Virus record (IMG/VR): IMGVR_UViG_3300032050_015732
Span: 1 to 22,570 of that record
Direction: 5' to 3' (one strand)
DNA: 22,570 nt
From: a virus
A program made the position numbers and the translations under genes. The first letter of the stretch is position 1; the number at the start of each line of letters is the position of its first letter. Below are positions 7,743 to 15,107 of the stretch, in pieces. The notes beneath the pieces are model-generated. The model did no database searches. It was not told where the DNA came from and was given only the letters and a program-made list of their open reading frames with translations.

Positions 7743-9173
7743 TTGCCACGCCGGCAAAAGCAGGCAGCGCCGACTATCGCTGTGCCGCCTGCGACCGCAC
7801 CAGAACCGCCCCTATGGCCTCTTCACCCCACGCTGGGGGCACTGCTCCCCCGCCTGGACCTGATCCAGGACTGCTGGGACCTCCTCGCAGGACGCAAGGA
7901 GCTCTACCTCCCCCGGGGTGAACGGGAGCCAGAGATCGCCTACCGACGACGGCTGGAGGCGGCTCTGCCTTCCGGCTTCTTTCGCGATGCCCTGCGTACC
8001 TTCGCGGGGATGCTGGCCTCCAGCCACTGGCGTGAGCTGCCGGCATCGCTGCAGGCGGTGATCAGTGATGTGGATGGACGCGGCACCGACCTTGGCGTGT
8101 TCCTCGAACGGGCCGACGTGCTGGTGCTCCGCGATGGGGCAGCACTGATCGGCGTGCTGCCACCGCAGCACCTTTGGCCCAGTGAGGGCGACCGCCAGCA
8201 GGCGCTACGCCGTGGCGATCGCCTCTCGCTGCCGCGTCTTGCTCTTCTGGAGCGGCGCGACGTCCTGAACTGGCACCTGCCAGGCCCCCAGTCCCTGCCG
8301 GATGCGGTCAGCTTCCGGCTGCCGAACCCCAAGGCCCAGGACGCGCCCCTGGAGGCGGATCGACCACAGCATCCGTGGCTCTACGGCTCCTTTGCCCTCG
8401 ATGGCGAGGGGATGAGCATCGAGACCATCGAGCTGGTGGCGGACCCGCAGGCCCCATCAGGCTGGCGACCGCAACGCACGAGATTGCAGTACTACCGGGG
8501 CATCAGCCAGCTGCCGTTGATTTGGTACGCCAGTGATGGCGCTGCCTTTGGCGAGGGCGATCTGCCTCATCTGGGTCTGGCGCATCAGTACCTCAACCAC
8601 TTCCGCTGCCAGAGCGACTACCAGGAGCTGCTGTACCGAACAGCCCTGCCGGTGGGTGTACGTACAGGGGTCGTCGGCCCCATGGGCAGTGGCACCAGCG
8701 AGCCGGTGGTGCTGGGCCCCAACAGCGTGATCGATCTGCCCGACGGGGCCAGCTTCCAGTTCGTGGAAATCCAGGCCCGCTCCCTGGCCGAGCACCGCGC
8801 TTGGCTGGAATCCCTCGACCAGGGCATGCGTCGTGACGCCCTGATCCCATCAGGCGCCCAAGGGGCGCCACGCACCGCCACCGAGATCTCTCTGGCGGCA
8901 TCCCAGGCCTATGCGCTGCTGCAGAGCCAGGCGATCCAGAAGGCCTCGATGTTCTCCTCTCTGCTGCAGCACTGGTGCGCAATCACCGGTGAACCAGTTC
9001 CCGTGCAGCAGGGTCCGGCGTTGCTGGTTGAGATCAGCCCGTTGGCCCCAGCATCCAAGCCGCAACCCACCGTTGCTGAAATTCTGCAGCTGCATGAGCG
9101 CGGCATCGTCAGCGAGCAGGCTCTGCGGCAATGGCTGGGGGATTTGGCCGGTGTGGCGCCGGCTTCTGCATGA
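7743..9173 (+). CDS. Portal protein, DUF4055-like
   Basis: The 476-aa protein resembles DUF4055-type phage portal proteins: a conserved N-terminal segment IQDCWDLLAGRKELYLPRGE (41-60) followed by AYRRRLEAALPSGFFRDALRTFAGML, a beta-rich middle, and a helical C-terminal part with EHRAWLESLDQGMRRDALIPSG and ATEISLAASQAYALLQSQA, matching portal stem/crown helices. The portal is the dodecameric ring through which the terminase pumps DNA. The start is uncertain: TTG 7743 has no clear ribosome site, and the coding-like composition begins right at the end of the AT-rich insert, so the original start may have been displaced. GTG 7782 is an alternative. It overlaps the next gene by 4 bp (ATGA). Confidence 0.8.
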   Translation: MPRRQKQAAPTIAVPPATAPEPPLWPLHPTLGALLPRLDLIQDCWDLLAGRKELYLPRGEREPEIAYRRRLEAALPSGFFRDALRTFAGMLASSHWRELPASLQAVISDVDGRGTDLGVFLERADVLVLRDGAALIGVLPPQHLWPSEGDRQQALRRGDRLSLPRLALLERRDVLNWHLPGPQSLPDAVSFRLPNPKAQDAPLEADRPQHPWLYGSFALDGEGMSIETIELVADPQAPSGWRPQRTRLQYYRGISQLPLIWYASDGAAFGEGDLPHLGLAHQYLNHFRCQSDYQELLYRTALPVGVRTGVVGPMGSGTSEPVVLGPNSVIDLPDGASFQFVEIQARSLAEHRAWLESLDQGMRRDALIPSGAQGAPRTATEISLAASQAYALLQSQAIQKASMFSSLLQHWCAITGEPVPVQQGPALLVEISPLAPASKPQPTVAEILQLHERGIVSEQALRQWLGDLAGVAPASA

Positions 9174-9697
9174 CCATCAGCAGCAATGCATTGAGCCCCT
9201 CAAGTGGTGGGACGTGGCAACAGCAAGACCAAGAGGCCATTCGCCAATGCCTGGCGCTGCCCGCCACCGTTCCCTGCCTGGATGCCATCGGCCGGGCGAT
9301 GGCAGATCTGCTGCGCCAACACCCGGCCGGGGTGTTGAGTGCCCGGGCCCTGCTGGATGCGGTGGCCCTAATCGATCAACAGCTGCTGAATGGTGGCTGC
9401 GAGCAGGAGCAGGCGATCCAGAAGCGCAGCCACTCGGGACCGATTGCCGGCTCGGTGGCCGCAGCTGGTGATGCACCCCTGCAGAAAGCAGATGTGATCG
9501 CCTACGACACAGCGCTGCTGCGCGAAGAAAGCGAGACCACTTACGCCAGCCCCAGTTCGCCCGCGATGGCCCTGCTGCGCCAGCGGCGCCGCTACGCCGA
9601 GCAGCTGCTGTTGCTCCTGCCTGCGCTCAACAGCTGGATGCAGTTCACCGCCGAGGCCGCAGGGCTGCTGGGAACCACGCCGATGCTGCGGGGTTGA
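9170..9697 (+). CDS. Unknown head-module protein
   Basis: ATG 9170 overlaps the portal stop codon, the typical translational coupling of this operon; longer upstream starts would run inside the portal gene. The 175-aa product is largely helical. It contains CLDAIGRAMADLLRQHPAGVLSA in the first half and a C-terminal SPAMALLRQRRRYAEQLLLLLPALNSWMQF helix with a hydrophobic run too short and polar-flanked for a confident membrane segment. No known family is recognised. By position it could be a head-completion, connector or minor capsid protein. The gene after it starts 3 bp downstream. Confidence 0.65.
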   Translation: MTISSNALSPSSGGTWQQQDQEAIRQCLALPATVPCLDAIGRAMADLLRQHPAGVLSARALLDAVALIDQQLLNGGCEQEQAIQKRSHSGPIAGSVAAAGDAPLQKADVIAYDTALLREESETTYASPSSPAMALLRQRRRYAEQLLLLLPALNSWMQFTAEAAGLLGTTPMLRG

Positions 9698-9700
9698 GCG

Positions 9701-10267
9701 GTGACCACCAGCCCCAGACGTTTCACCAGCGGCCAACATCCGCAGGCAGCAGGGACCTGGCCAGCAACGCCGCTGCAGCCGTTCGCCAATGCACGCCTGC
9801 TGCTGGCGGAGAACGCCATCCCAGGGGACACCACCTCAGCGGTGGTGGCGGCGCACGTGCTCGAGTGCTTCTTGAGCCGGCAGCGCTACATCTCGGCCAA
9901 GGAGAACGGCCCCGGGGTCGACACAGGCGACTTCACCTACAGCGGCATGATCTGCCGTGCCGACCGCCTGCCGCCCCATCCAGGCGCCATCTGGCTGAGC
10001 AGCACCTTGAGCTGGCAGCAGAACGGCCGCCGCGTGGCCACCACTGGCAGCACCGTGGTGGCGCCGTGTGAGGGATTGATCTGGCTGGGCGATCTCAGCC
10101 TGCTCAACGCTGCGGGCGCTGCTGATGTGGATCCCTATGCCCAGCACACCGCCTTTGTGGTGCTGGAGTTCGGCGCCCACTACGGCTCCGGCGGCATCGG
10201 TGCCATGGTGCAGCCGCTGATCGGCGAGCGGGTGTTCGGGACGCTCAAGCCAAATCGACTCATCTGA
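9701..10267 (+). CDS. Unknown structural-module protein
   Basis: GTG 9701 starts 3 bp after the previous stop. The 188-aa protein is not recognised. Its C-terminal two thirds alternate short hydrophobic strands with Gly, Asp and Ser turns (for example GAIWLSSTLSWQQNGRRVATTGSTVV at about 104-129 and AFVVLEFGAHYGSGG near 150-165), which suggests a beta-rich fold such as a decoration, tail-connector or receptor-binding protein. No signal peptide or membrane segment is visible. It lies between the portal-linked gene and the scaffold gene and is probably in the same transcript. Confidence 0.65.
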   Translation: MTTSPRRFTSGQHPQAAGTWPATPLQPFANARLLLAENAIPGDTTSAVVAAHVLECFLSRQRYISAKENGPGVDTGDFTYSGMICRADRLPPHPGAIWLSSTLSWQQNGRRVATTGSTVVAPCEGLIWLGDLSLLNAAGAADVDPYAQHTAFVVLEFGAHYGSGGIGAMVQPLIGERVFGTLKPNRLI

Positions 10268-10337
10268 TTTCTGCCTCGGCAACAGGGGATGGCAGCGCCG
10301 CGATGGGCTGCCGATCCACTGACAGCCGAGACGGGTC

Positions 10338-11198
10338 ATGGCCACTGCTTCCGCAACCCCCATCACCAGCACCACCCGCAGCGGAGGTGATGGCAACGAA
10401 CTCCTGGACCTCCAGGGCCCTGAGACCAGCGAGCAGGACAGCACGCAGGCCGAGCACAGCACCGGCTCGGATGCGGCAACCACTGCCAATGAATCCACCC
10501 AGGGATCCAGCGGCGATGGCCTCAGCGAGGCCCTCAAGGCCGAGCGCCGCCGCAGCAACAACCTTGAAAAGGAGCTGCGCGGGCTGCGGCAGCAGCTGAC
10601 CCGCTTCTCGGAGATCAATCCCGAGGAGTACGCCCGTCTGCAGGAGGCCGAACGCCAAAAGCAGCACCTCGAGCAGCAGCTGGAGCTGCGGGAGCGCCAG
10701 ATGGAGGAGGCCGCCGCCAAACGGGTGGCCGCCGTCAGTGCTGAACGCGACGCTGCCCATGAGCGGGTGCAGGAGCTGCGCAAGGAGCGACTGCTGGAGC
10801 GGGCCTTCTCAGAAGCTGAGGGCCGCACCGGCGGCGACGGGCGCGGCACCTTCTTTCAGGTGTTCCGCTCCATGCTGTGGGACTGCTTCCGGCTGGGCAA
10901 TGGCAAAGACGGCGGCGATGTGCTCGAACCCCTCGACGGCCATGGCCAGCCACTGCTCGGCGACGACGGCCGGCCGATGACCACAGCCGACTACCTCGAT
11001 CAGCTGCGCATCCACCCCGTGTATGGCTTTCTCTTCCAGCAGCGCGGCGCCATGGGCACGGGCGCTTTGCCCGCGGGCACTGCAGCCGGCAGCCTTGGCT
11101 CCAGCGGTTTTGGGGAGGTGATCAATCCGCAGGCGATGAGCGCCAGTGAGCTCTACCGGGCTGGCTTTGTCAGCAATGGCCGCATGGCCCGGCACTGA
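10338..11198 (+). CDS. Capsid scaffolding protein
   Basis: The 286-aa protein has a low-complexity, Ser/Thr/Asp-rich N-terminus (1-60), a long charged coiled coil (about 65-155, rich in Glu, Arg and Gln, including LKAERRRSNNLEKELRGLRQQ) and a more compact C-terminal part with TFFQVFRSMLWDCF and TTADYLDQLRIHPVYGFLF. An acidic flexible start plus coiled coil is the hallmark of phage scaffold proteins, which guide capsid assembly and then leave the prohead. Scaffold genes normally sit directly before the major capsid gene; here about 3.9 kb of unrelated genes separate them. Start ATG 10338 follows a 70-bp gap that may hold a promoter. The assignment rests on architecture and position. Confidence 0.75.
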   Translation: MATASATPITSTTRSGGDGNELLDLQGPETSEQDSTQAEHSTGSDAATTANESTQGSSGDGLSEALKAERRRSNNLEKELRGLRQQLTRFSEINPEEYARLQEAERQKQHLEQQLELRERQMEEAAAKRVAAVSAERDAAHERVQELRKERLLERAFSEAEGRTGGDGRGTFFQVFRSMLWDCFRLGNGKDGGDVLEPLDGHGQPLLGDDGRPMTTADYLDQLRIHPVYGFLFQQRGAMGTGALPAGTAAGSLGSSGFGEVINPQAMSASELYRAGFVSNGRMARH

Positions 11199-11259
11199 AC
11201 GCTTCTGCCGGCCGTTCCTACGGTGCCATCACCAAGGGGGTCGCCCCAGACAGCAAGCG

Positions 11260-12144
11260 ATGGCCAGGCAAGAACAGCGGTTGGCTGCCAACGTTCCTGG
11301 GCCCTTCTATGTCGACAGCACCTGCATCGACTGCGGCACCTGCTGGCAGTTCGATCCGCTGCACTACGCCCCGACCGGCAGCAGTTCGCGGGTGCAGCGC
11401 CAACCGGATGGCGCTGCCGAACTGCGGCAGGCACTGCTTGCCTTGCAGGCCTGCCCGGTGGCTGCGATCGGAACCAGCCGTGAACTGTTGGCTCAGATGC
11501 CCATGGATGGCTTTCCGGTTCTGATCACGCGCCATGCAGCTGGGGACGTCTACTACTGCGGTTGGGCATCACGGCGCAGCTTTGGTGCCAGCAGCTGGTT
11601 GGTGGTGCGACCTGACGGCAACGTGCTGATTGATGTGCCGCGCTGGAGTGCACTCCTCGCCCGGCGCATCAAGGATTTGGGCGGTCTGCAGCGCATCGTG
11701 CTGACGCACCGCGATGACGTGGCCGATCACGCGCGCTGGGCCCGGGCATTCGGAGCCGAACGCTGGATCCACGCGGCCGACGCCGATGCCGCCCCCCAGG
11801 CCGAGCATCAGCTGAGCGGCAGCGATGCCCTGCACCTGGATGCGGACCTGCAGTTGATCCCCACTCCTGGTCACACAGCTGGCTCGATGGTGGCGGTGCT
11901 TGGAGGGTGCGAACAGGTGCTGTTCAGCGGCGATCACCTCTGGTGGAACCCGGCGCATCAAGCGATCGTGGCTTCCAAGACGTATTGCTGGTGGAACTGG
12001 AGTGCGCAGCTGCGCTCCGTCGAGCGGCTGCTGGATCTCGATGTGGCCTGGCTGCTGCCTGGTCATGGCCATCAGCATCAGTTCACGCCCGGCCAGTGGC
12101 GAGCGTCCTTGGAGCAGACGCTGGCGTACGCCGCTGCGCAGTGA
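11260..12144 (+). CDS. Ferredoxin-like / metallo-beta-lactamase fold hydrolase
   Basis: ATG 11260 is chosen because the protein signature begins there; a longer reading would overlap the scaffold gene. The 294-aa protein starts with a small [4Fe-4S] ferredoxin-like domain: Cys22, Cys25 and Cys28 (CIDCGTC) with Cys65-Pro66 as the fourth ligand. A metallo-beta-lactamase domain follows, with THRDDVADH at 149-157 in place of the common HxHxDH, GHTAGS at 204-209, SGDH at 223-226 and GHG at 268-270. This fusion is known from cyanobacteria and plastid-bearing eukaryotes; its substrate is unknown to me. It looks intact. A host-type metabolic gene between scaffold and capsid genes is unusual and implies cargo capture or rearrangement. 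Confidence 0.85.
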   Translation: MARQEQRLAANVPGPFYVDSTCIDCGTCWQFDPLHYAPTGSSSRVQRQPDGAAELRQALLALQACPVAAIGTSRELLAQMPMDGFPVLITRHAAGDVYYCGWASRRSFGASSWLVVRPDGNVLIDVPRWSALLARRIKDLGGLQRIVLTHRDDVADHARWARAFGAERWIHAADADAAPQAEHQLSGSDALHLDADLQLIPTPGHTAGSMVAVLGGCEQVLFSGDHLWWNPAHQAIVASKTYCWWNWSAQLRSVERLLDLDVAWLLPGHGHQHQFTPGQWRASLEQTLAYAAAQ

Positions 12145-12153
12145 AGAGCAAGC

Positions 12154-12177
12154 AAAAAGGCCCGGCAAGGCCGGGCC
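12154..12177 (-). terminator. Rho-independent terminator for the 12192 gene
   Basis: GGCCCGGC and GCCGGGCC form an 8-bp perfect stem at 12159-12177. On the minus strand it is followed by a run of five Ts (the A-run at 12154-12158), the standard intrinsic terminator layout. It lies between two convergent genes and could also slow transcripts of the hydrolase gene coming from the other side. Confidence 0.8.
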
Positions 12178-12191
12178 AGGAGGCCGCAGCC

Positions 12192-12407
12192 TCAAAGCAC
12201 CGAGACGGTGCCGAGGCGCTTGGCGGCCAGCTTGCGGGCCAGCTGATGGGCCAGCTCAGCTGGAATGAAACGCGGCTTCTTCACGGGCTTGCCGCGGCGG
12301 CCATAGAAGACCGTGACGCGCTCAGCAGCAGCGACCTTGAGCCCAGCTGGATAGCTGTGCAGCACCAGCTGACGGATCGGACAGGCCAGAGGAGCAGAGG
12401 AGGCCAT
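12192..12407 (-). CDS. Small basic protein, paralogue of the 21861 gene
   Basis: ATG 12407 begins a 71-aa protein of unknown function. It shares a clear pattern with the 72-aa product of 21861-22079: CPIR, then a His within a few residues, a VxVFYxRRG / LRVLFLDREG strand, and PxFxPxE(L/V)AxxLA near the end. The shared pattern and equal size indicate a common ancestor. The predicted fold is a short beta sheet plus a C-terminal helix; the basic charge suggests nucleic-acid or protein binding, but I know no function. A strong terminator follows. Upstream it has the same nested inverted-repeat leader as its paralogue, at nearly the same distance from the start codon. Confidence 0.7.
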   Translation of the reverse strand: MASSAPLACPIRQLVLHSYPAGLKVAAAERVTVFYGRRGKPVKKPRFIPAELAHQLARKLAAKRLGTVSVL

Positions 12408-12456
12408 GGGATAGAGGCGAGGAACACCTGTCCCATCGCCCCGGACGACACGCCGT

Positions 12457-12495
12457 GGCAAGGGTCGGCGTAGCCGACTCGCGTCAGCCCTTGCC
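12457..12495 (-). promoter_or_regulatory. Nested inverted-repeat leader element A
   Basis: GGCAAGGG at 12457-12464 pairs with CCCTTGCC at 12488-12495, enclosing a second perfect hairpin TCGGC-gta-GCCGA at 12465-12477. The near arm lies 49 nt before the start codon at 12407. Similar structures precede the genes starting at 21103 and 22079. Another hairpin, CAGGGC-gaa-GCCCTG, lies a little further upstream. Confidence 0.5.
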
Positions 12496-12625
12496 AGGGC
12501 GGGGCGAGCAGGGCGAAGCCCTGCGCTCCGGGGCAGTGCTGGTGCTTCCTAGCCGACCCCATGGCCGGACGGCTGCCGGGGCCTGGTTGAGACAGCAGCC
12601 GCAACACCGGCTGTAGAACGTGGCG

Positions 12626-13300
12626 ATGACGGCTCCTGAGAACGCCTACAGCCAGCGCTACACCGATGCCCTGGGCTGGGCCGCTGAGCTGCACCGCGGT
12701 CAGCGTCGCAAGGGCAAGCCGGTTCCCTACATCGCCCACCTCATTGCCGTGAGTGCTCTGGTGTGGGAAGACGGCGGCAGCGAAAACCAGGCGATTGCGG
12801 CTCTGCTGCACGACGCCATAGAGGATGCGGGTCAGAGCCAGGCCTCGATTGCCGCACGCTTTGGCGAGGAGGTGGCCGCGATCGTGGTGGACTGCACCGA
12901 CACAGCTGGCCCCGTGGAGCCCGGCGCCGAAAAGGAACCCTGGCTGCTGCGCAAGACCCGCTATCTCGCCTCGCTGGAGGAGAAGCCGCAGACCTCTTTG
13001 CTGGTGACGGCAGCCGACAAGGCCCACAACGCCCGCGACCTGGTGCTCGATGCCCGCAGCCACCCTGGTGGCTGGGAGCGTTTCACGGCGGGGCTGGAGG
13101 GCAGCGCCTGGTATCTGCTGCGCGTTCAGCAGGCCCTGAGCCATCGCTTGCCGGAGAGTCGCTCCACCGCCCTACTGGCAGAAGCTGTGCAAGAACTGCT
13201 GAGCAGCGAGCCCTACCGGCGCCTGGTGCCCCATGGCATCGCTCCGGCGGTGTGGGCCGCCAGCTACCTGGAGCGGCCAGAGGCCCATCCCCAGCCTTGA
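12626..13300 (+). CDS. SpoT/MESH1-like HD phosphohydrolase
   Basis: The 224-aa protein has the HD fold of RelA/SpoT-type (p)ppGpp hydrolases. His38 is in YIAHLIAVSAL, the His62-Asp63 pair is in ALLHDAIEDAG, the helix SIAARFGEEVAAIVVDCTD follows, and Asp131 with Asn135 are in AADKAHNARDLV. These are the metal and substrate positions of the family. No synthetase, TGS or ACT domain is present, so it resembles small alarmone hydrolases. ATG 12626 is chosen; GTG 12620 is an in-frame alternative. In a phage-like element such an enzyme might lower the stress alarmone during production of particles, but it could equally be a stray host gene. The substrate is inferred from family resemblance only. Confidence 0.85.
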   Translation: MTAPENAYSQRYTDALGWAAELHRGQRRKGKPVPYIAHLIAVSALVWEDGGSENQAIAALLHDAIEDAGQSQASIAARFGEEVAAIVVDCTDTAGPVEPGAEKEPWLLRKTRYLASLEEKPQTSLLVTAADKAHNARDLVLDARSHPGGWERFTAGLEGSAWYLLRVQQALSHRLPESRSTALLAEAVQELLSSEPYRRLVPHGIAPAVWAASYLERPEAHPQP

Positions 13301-13339
13301 ACGTCCTGAAGCCGTTCTCAGCGCTGCGGCCAGACTGGT

Positions 13340-13597
13340 TCAGTTGTCTGGATCGCGGCGCCGGGCACTGACGATGCTGCCGCCACCGAGCAAGGCCAGG
13401 CTGGTTCCAACCGCCGCCTCAAAGGTCTGCTGCAGGTTCTCGGCGTAGCTGCTGCACACCGGGCCAAGCCGCCGCTGCATACCAAGCCAAAAGCAACCGC
13501 CCAGGCCAGCGGCATAGAGCGCGAACTGGGCGATGAACACCCCAGCCACTGCCCGCAATAGGAAGCGCTCGCGATCAAATCCTTCCCCACCAGCCAT
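13340..13597 (-). CDS. Holin-like small membrane protein
   Basis: The 85-aa protein has a short charged N-terminus (MAGGEGFDRERFLLR), a first hydrophobic segment at about 12-40 (rich in Ala, Val, Phe and Gly), a polar loop with QRRLGPVCSSYAENLQQ, a second shorter hydrophobic segment at about 60-77 and a charged tail ending RRRDPDN. Size, two membrane spans and charged tail fit class II holins. It lies 17 bp downstream of the peptidase gene on the same strand, as expected of a lysis pair. The sequence itself matches no holin family that I recognise, so the call depends on context. A generic membrane protein remains possible. Confidence 0.6.
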   Translation of the reverse strand: MAGGEGFDRERFLLRAVAGVFIAQFALYAAGLGGCFWLGMQRRLGPVCSSYAENLQQTFEAAVGTSLALLGGGSIVSARRRDPDN

Positions 13598-13614
13598 GGC
13601 TGTGCTCCTTGGGG

Positions 13615-14379
13615 TCAGGGATGGCAGGTGAGCAGCCAGCCGGTGCCGGGGCCATCGGCCTGCCAGCGCGGCAGCCAGTTCTTCCAGCTGTAGTGCTGCC
13701 CTGCTCCATTGGTGTTGGCGGTGTAGCCGCCATGGACCAGGTCGGCCTCACCGTTGGGGTCGTTGTGGATGGCGACTGTCTCGGTGAAACCGATCACCAC
13801 GCTCCAGTGACCGCCGCCGCTGGGTGCAGAAGCGGGGCCGTGGTGCAGCCAGCCCACTGCGACCGGTCGCCCCAGGTTGATCTGTTCCTCCAGCGTTGCG
13901 CGCTGGCCGTTGGTGGCGAAGTGGGCGGTCAGCCCCAGGGATCGCAACGCCGCCAACTGAGCTTCTGCCGAGGTGGTGTCGCCATAGCGGGCACGGATGA
14001 CGTTGTAGGCGTCATCGCCACTGACCTTGCCCCAGAAGCGGGCGAGCATGGCGCAGCTGCTGGAGAAGCACTCGCGGTAGCCAGTGCCTGAAGCGTTGTC
14101 GTTCTGGTTCTCCCAGGCCACCGGCAGCGGATTGGCATGGGCCGGGGCCGGCGGCGCCGAGGAGAAGGTCTGCCGCCAGGGGGCTGTCTCGGTGAGGACC
14201 TGTGGATCGGCCGCCATGACCGCCAGCCGCAACTGCTCGATGCCGTCCAGTTGCTGAGGCTGAGCCTTCCAGTGGTCCCAGAACTGACGCCAGCGCTCAG
14301 CGCTGAACGGCGCCTGGTCACCAGGCGCGACGGCAGCAGGGGTAGTCGCGTGGATAGCCGTTGTGGGCGTTGTCGTCAT
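13615..14379 (-). CDS. C39-like cysteine peptidase, probable endolysin
   Basis: The 254-aa protein carries a papain-fold C39-like domain at about 85-250. Cys104 in YRECFSSSCAML is the likely nucleophile, His191 in GGGHWSVVIGF the general base and Asp207 in HNDPNG the third residue; GRPVAVGWLHHGP at 170-182 is also typical of this group. Residues 1-80 are a low-complexity start and a helical segment with no signal peptide. Proteins of this type occur in phages, where I infer they cut peptide bonds in the cell wall at lysis. The holin-like gene follows 17 bp downstream. The pair points opposite to the structural operon, so it needs its own promoter, probably in 14380-14443. Confidence 0.75.
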   Translation of the reverse strand: MTTTPTTAIHATTPAAVAPGDQAPFSAERWRQFWDHWKAQPQQLDGIEQLRLAVMAADPQVLTETAPWRQTFSSAPPAPAHANPLPVAWENQNDNASGTGYRECFSSSCAMLARFWGKVSGDDAYNVIRARYGDTTSAEAQLAALRSLGLTAHFATNGQRATLEEQINLGRPVAVGWLHHGPASAPSGGGHWSVVIGFTETVAIHNDPNGEADLVHGGYTANTNGAGQHYSWKNWLPRWQADGPGTGWLLTCHP

Positions 14380-14443
14380 GACAGCAGCACAGATACCCGC
14401 TGTTGCCGACGGCTTACGCCCTCACGCCGACGATGTGATCGGA

Positions 14444-14977
14444 CTAGAGATCCTGCTGCTTTTCGTTGGTAACAAAGCCGATTGTTCGCTTCGGCTTCTC
14501 CTCTGTTATTTCGACAGTGGTGCAAAGAAGCTGAATGGATGCCTGGTGAGCAAGAAACATGCAAACAGTGCCGTCAAATCCAAGCGTGCCCTCAATCCTG
14601 ACACAATGAAAGCTTTCGGCGGTCATCCGCCGAACTTGCACGATCTGTCCGTTCGGCAAAAACGCTATTACGGCGGGCTGATATTTTTTCGAAGATTCGT
14701 CGGCCGTGGCATCTAATTCCTTTCTCCACAGGGCAACTGTTGCTGCCATGCTTTCAACGATCGCTTCGGAGGACTGATAAGAATTTGCCTCCTGGGGCGT
14801 TGGAATCCTGGGTGGCCTCAAAGCTTCGATATCAATTCGAGCGGGCTGCGAGGCCACACCTGCGAGAGGCGAGCTGAAACCTGCGCTTATTCGCTCCATC
14901 GTCCTGATGTTGTCCACCGCATCTTTCAAAGGGCTCTCAGAAAGAAACTTTTTTAGAAAATCTCGCGAGTCGGGCAT
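14444..14977 (-). CDS. Unknown AT-rich orphan protein
   Basis: The 177-aa product is not recognised. The first 45 residues are helical and amphipathic (PDSRDFLKKFLSESPLKDAV), followed by a proline-rich linker (about 50-64) and a C-terminal beta-rich half (KYQPAVIAFLPNGQIVQVRRM; ESFHCVRIEGTLGFDGTVCMFLAHQASIQLLC). No signal peptide or membrane span is seen. Base composition and codon use are clearly AT-richer than the flanking genes, as with the ATPase gene at 5998-7521, which suggests separate acquisition. A TAGAAT hexamer on the minus strand at 14999-15004, about 22 bp before the start, could be a -10 box. A defence or superinfection-exclusion role would fit the position but has no sequence support. 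Confidence 0.65.
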   Translation of the reverse strand: MPDSRDFLKKFLSESPLKDAVDNIRTMERISAGFSSPLAGVASQPARIDIEALRPPRIPTPQEANSYQSSEAIVESMAATVALWRKELDATADESSKKYQPAVIAFLPNGQIVQVRRMTAESFHCVRIEGTLGFDGTVCMFLAHQASIQLLCTTVEITEEKPKRTIGFVTNEKQQDL

Positions 14978-15049
14978 GATTTTATTGGAACTCGCTAAAT
15001 TCTAGCCAGAACTATTTATTTCTCTGATCGGACCCCTGCGGAGTCACCG

Positions 15050-15098
15050 TGCCGAAACGGCTCGGCAATAGCCCCTGACATCACTGGGGCCTGGCCCC
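15050..15098 (+). promoter_or_regulatory. Hairpin cluster in the capsid gene leader
   Basis: Three inverted repeats precede the capsid start: TGCCGA/TCGGCA (15050-15067), GCCCC/GGGGC (15071-15090) and GGGGCC-t-GGCCCC (15086-15098). The last two share bases and exclude each other. The final hairpin ends 9 nt before the ATG, where a ribosome-binding site would be expected and none is seen. Translational control or a processed leader is possible. Confidence 0.4.
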
Positions 15099-15107
15099 AC
15101 CTGTGCC

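Noticed and set aside
9836-10849. 337-codon minus-strand open frame
   Set aside because: Its Arg/Ser-rich sequence is the mirror of the scaffold and preceding genes; no domain is seen.
12281-13144. Long minus-strand frame over the HD hydrolase
   Set aside because: It is the antisense of a gene with a complete HD motif set.
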